Part shown: piece by piece, positions 7,762 through 8,419 of the stretch
Numbering within the stretch: position 1 is the first letter of the stretch
How the letters are laid out: each line of letters starts with the position of its first letter
Program-made: the position numbers and the translations under genes
Source: Syntrophorhabdaceae bacterium
Lineage (GTDB): Bacteria; Desulfobacterota; Syntrophorhabdia; Syntrophorhabdales; Syntrophorhabdaceae
Assembly (NCBI GenBank): GCA_026415015.1
Contig: JAOAHW010000043.1
Location: forward strand, 1 to 8,419
Direction of reading: 5' to 3'
Length of the DNA stretch: 8,419 nucleotides
The notes under the pieces: model-generated
Seen by the model: only the letters and a program-made list of their open reading frames with translations
What the model was told of the DNA's origin: nothing
Database searches by the model: none

Positions 7762-8059
7762 TTAATCCGCCTCAGGCGGACTATGCCGATTGAGCTTCTC
7801 TGGATTTAAAAGATTTTTTAGCCACTGCCTACCCTGACCTGATTTCAATAATTTTTCTCTTCTCATAGCATCGGCACGAGATGAAAAATATTCTGCATGA
7901 ATTAGTTCCCAGGGGCCAGGGTCTTTTTTTTGTATACCTATGACATGAACCCCATTGAGGGTTGTTATGTTCCTTTATTCTCATTTCGAGGTTTGAGGTT
8001 TGGCCTATATAGATCTTCTGAGTAGAAGCACTTTTGAGGACATATACGGTATATTTCAT
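7762..8059 (-). pseudogene. GIY-YIG endonuclease (UPF0213-like), frameshifted
   Basis: The start (ATG at 8059-8057) gives MKYTVYVLKS then KIYIGQTSNLE, the GIY-YIG nuclease fold, with YIG at residues 17-19, Arg27 and His31. Read uninterrupted, the frame leaves the family after Lys45 and stops at 7829 after 76 residues. Removing one A from the A8 tract (7924-7931) restores family sequence: GPWELIHAEY, then SSRADAMRREKLLKSGQGRQWL, including catalytic Glu68, with a stop at 7762-7764 and 98 residues in all. The break is therefore a single-base indel in a homopolymer: true decay, a sequencing error, or slippage. The last 13 codons lie in the tRNA-Asn relic and its second palindrome. No ordinary ribosome site precedes the ATG; GGGGAG at the 3' end of the tRNA is 12 bases upstream. 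Probably a stand-alone, possibly mobile nuclease; its target is unknown. Confidence 0.85.
7766..7780. repeat. palindromic element copy 2 (TCCGCCTCAGGCGGA)
   Basis: Same arms as the copy at 7713-7727, with TCA in place of AGA in the centre. It replaces part of the anticodon arm of the tRNA-Asn relic. On the minus strand it supplies the final codons of the GIY-YIG frame (Ser-Pro-Pro-Glu-Ala-Asp) just before its stop. Confidence 0.85.
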
Positions 8060-8068
8060 AAGAAATTA

Positions 8069-8145
8069 TGGCTCCCCGGGCAGGACTCGAACCTGAACCC
8101 TACTGGTTAACAGCCAGCCGCTACTGCCGATTGAGCTACCGGGGA
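8069..8145 (-). tRNA. tRNA-Asn (anticodon GTT)
   Basis: Read on the minus strand from 8145, it has a seven-pair acceptor stem: TCCCCGG (8145-8139) with CCGGGGA (8079-8073). Discriminator G is at 8072 and an encoded CCA at 8071-8069. The D-arm contains GCTCAATCGGCAGTAGC. The anticodon stem GCTGG/CCAGT encloses loop CTGTTAA, giving anticodon GTT. The T-arm is CAGG-TTCGAGT-CCTG. The body is 74 bases, one more than E. coli tRNA-Asn, with the extra base in the D-loop. It delivers asparagine to AAC and AAU codons. A GIY-YIG gene begins 9 bases after the CCA, so the two probably share a primary transcript. Confidence 0.97.
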
Positions 8146-8222
8146 ATAATCATCAAAAATTAAAAAGAGTCAATCCCTAACAGCATGATTAGCCATTTAT
8201 TAAACCATCAAGGATGGATATT

Positions 8223-8251
8223 AATAAACAATAAAACTGCTTTAATGTCAA
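8223..8251 (-). promoter_or_regulatory. candidate promoter for tRNA-Asn
   Basis: On the minus strand, a perfect TTGACA (8251-8246) is followed after 17 bases by TTTATT (8228-8223), four of six to TATAAT. Transcription would start near 8216, about 70 bases before the tRNA. It falls in the gap between the upstream partial gene and the tRNA, as expected. Read by eye only. Confidence 0.4.
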
Positions 8252-8280
8252 GGTTTTTAAATATTGGTGTTAGCTAAAAG

Positions 8281-8419
8281 TTAAAAGTGAACTCCCTTCA
8301 TGTCGGTTCCTTTTATGTGATACACATCAGTAAGCCTATCTTTATACCAGATTCGAATCTCGTATGTCTCAGTTCGACTATCAGGGGTGATTCTCAGTTC
8401 TACCTCTTTATGAATAGGG
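8281..8419 (-). CDS. 3' end of an unidentified gene running off the window
   Basis: On the minus strand an open frame enters from the right edge and encodes 45 residues before a TAA at 8283-8281. The readable tail includes KEVELRITPDSRTETYE and IRIWYKDRLTDVYHIKG. It is a mix of charged and aromatic residues that looks like a real soluble C-terminal domain, with no hydrophobic segment. I do not recognise the family. It points the same way as the tRNA-Asn downstream, but a candidate promoter separates them. Confidence 0.5.
   Translation of the reverse strand, partial: PIHKEVELRITPDSRTETYEIRIWYKDRLTDVYHIKGTDMKGVHF

Larger units (their letters stand above)
7697..7804 (-). pseudogene. degenerate full-length tRNA-Asn copy interrupted by palindromes
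   Basis: This stretch aligns end to end with the intact tRNA-Asn at 8072-8145. The first 16 bases (7697-7712) are identical to 8072-8087. Next, 7745-7765 matches 8090-8110 at 18 of 21 positions, and 7784-7796 is identical to 8125-8137. The final 8 bases match at 4 positions. Two blocks break the alignment: 7713-7744 (32 bases replacing 2, in the T-loop) and 7766-7783 (18 bases replacing 14, in the anticodon and D-arm side). The lengths add up exactly (108 = 74 + 30 + 4). Both blocks contain a TCCGCC-N3-GGCGGA palindrome. The acceptor stem no longer pairs and U33 is lost, so it should not make a working tRNA. It overlaps the 3' end of the GIY-YIG reading frame. Confidence 0.8.
7697..8087 (-). 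mobile_element. candidate tRNA-Asn-associated GIY-YIG module bounded by 16-bp direct repeats
   Basis: CTCCCCGGGCAGGACT occurs at 7697-7712 and again at 8072-8087, exactly 375 bp apart. The right copy is the 3' T-arm and acceptor end of the working tRNA, the part that tRNA-targeting elements usually duplicate. Between the copies lies only the GIY-YIG gene and the rest of the tRNA relic. No integrase, transposase or resolvase is present. The alternative is a plain tandem tRNA duplication whose second copy decayed, with a GIY-YIG gene in the spacer. Confidence 0.4.

Noticed and set aside
7697..7804. CRISPR or REP array reading of the two palindromes
   Set aside because: Only two copies, different centres and no regular spacers; alignment to tRNA-Asn explains the intervening sequence.
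7697..7804. A second working tRNA-Asn
   Set aside because: The anticodon arm and T-loop are interrupted, U33 is lost, and the 5' acceptor strand matches the 3' strand poorly.

Overview
This window looks like a chromosomal segment from a low-GC, ATA/AGA/AGG-codon-rich anaerobic bacterium of the Desulfobacterota (old Deltaproteobacteria) or Nitrospirota type. The clues are a zapB–zapA–6S RNA–rny–ymdB–tyrS gene order, a cytosolic PAS/GAF hybrid histidine kinase, and a proteobacterial-type 6S RNA. The taxonomic placement is inferred from gene content and order remembered from those groups, not from a search.

Left part (1-4431) is core. Two small cell-division genes (zapB-like coiled coil, then zapA) are followed by the 6S RNA gene, with a plausible promoter inside the end of zapA. 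A tight operon follows: RNase Y (rny, TTG start, with a hairpin covering its ribosome binding site), a YmdB-family metallophosphoesterase overlapping rny by 11 bases, and tyrosyl-tRNA synthetase (tyrS) 11 bases later. These genes link cell division, global RNA polymerase regulation, mRNA decay and translation.

Middle part (4432-7588) is an AT-rich intergenic stretch followed by a large orphan hybrid sensor kinase: PAS–GAF–PAS–PAS–HisKA–HATPase–receiver. It has no membrane segment and no output domain, and the residue at H+4 of its H-box is Lys instead of the usual Asn.

Right part (7589-8419) is the accessory and most unusual region, read on the minus strand. The order is the 3' end of an unidentified gene at the window edge, an intact tRNA-Asn(GTT) with encoded CCA, a small GIY-YIG endonuclease gene starting only 9 bases after the CCA, and a full-length but degenerate second tRNA-Asn copy. 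The GIY-YIG gene is frameshifted at an A8 tract. Two GC-rich palindromes (TCCGCC-N3-GGCGGA) interrupt the relic, which also encodes the last codons of the GIY-YIG protein. The intact tRNA and the relic share an exact 16-bp direct repeat (the 3' acceptor/T-arm end) 375 bp apart. My reading is a miniature tRNA-associated GIY-YIG module, the best candidate here for something little described.
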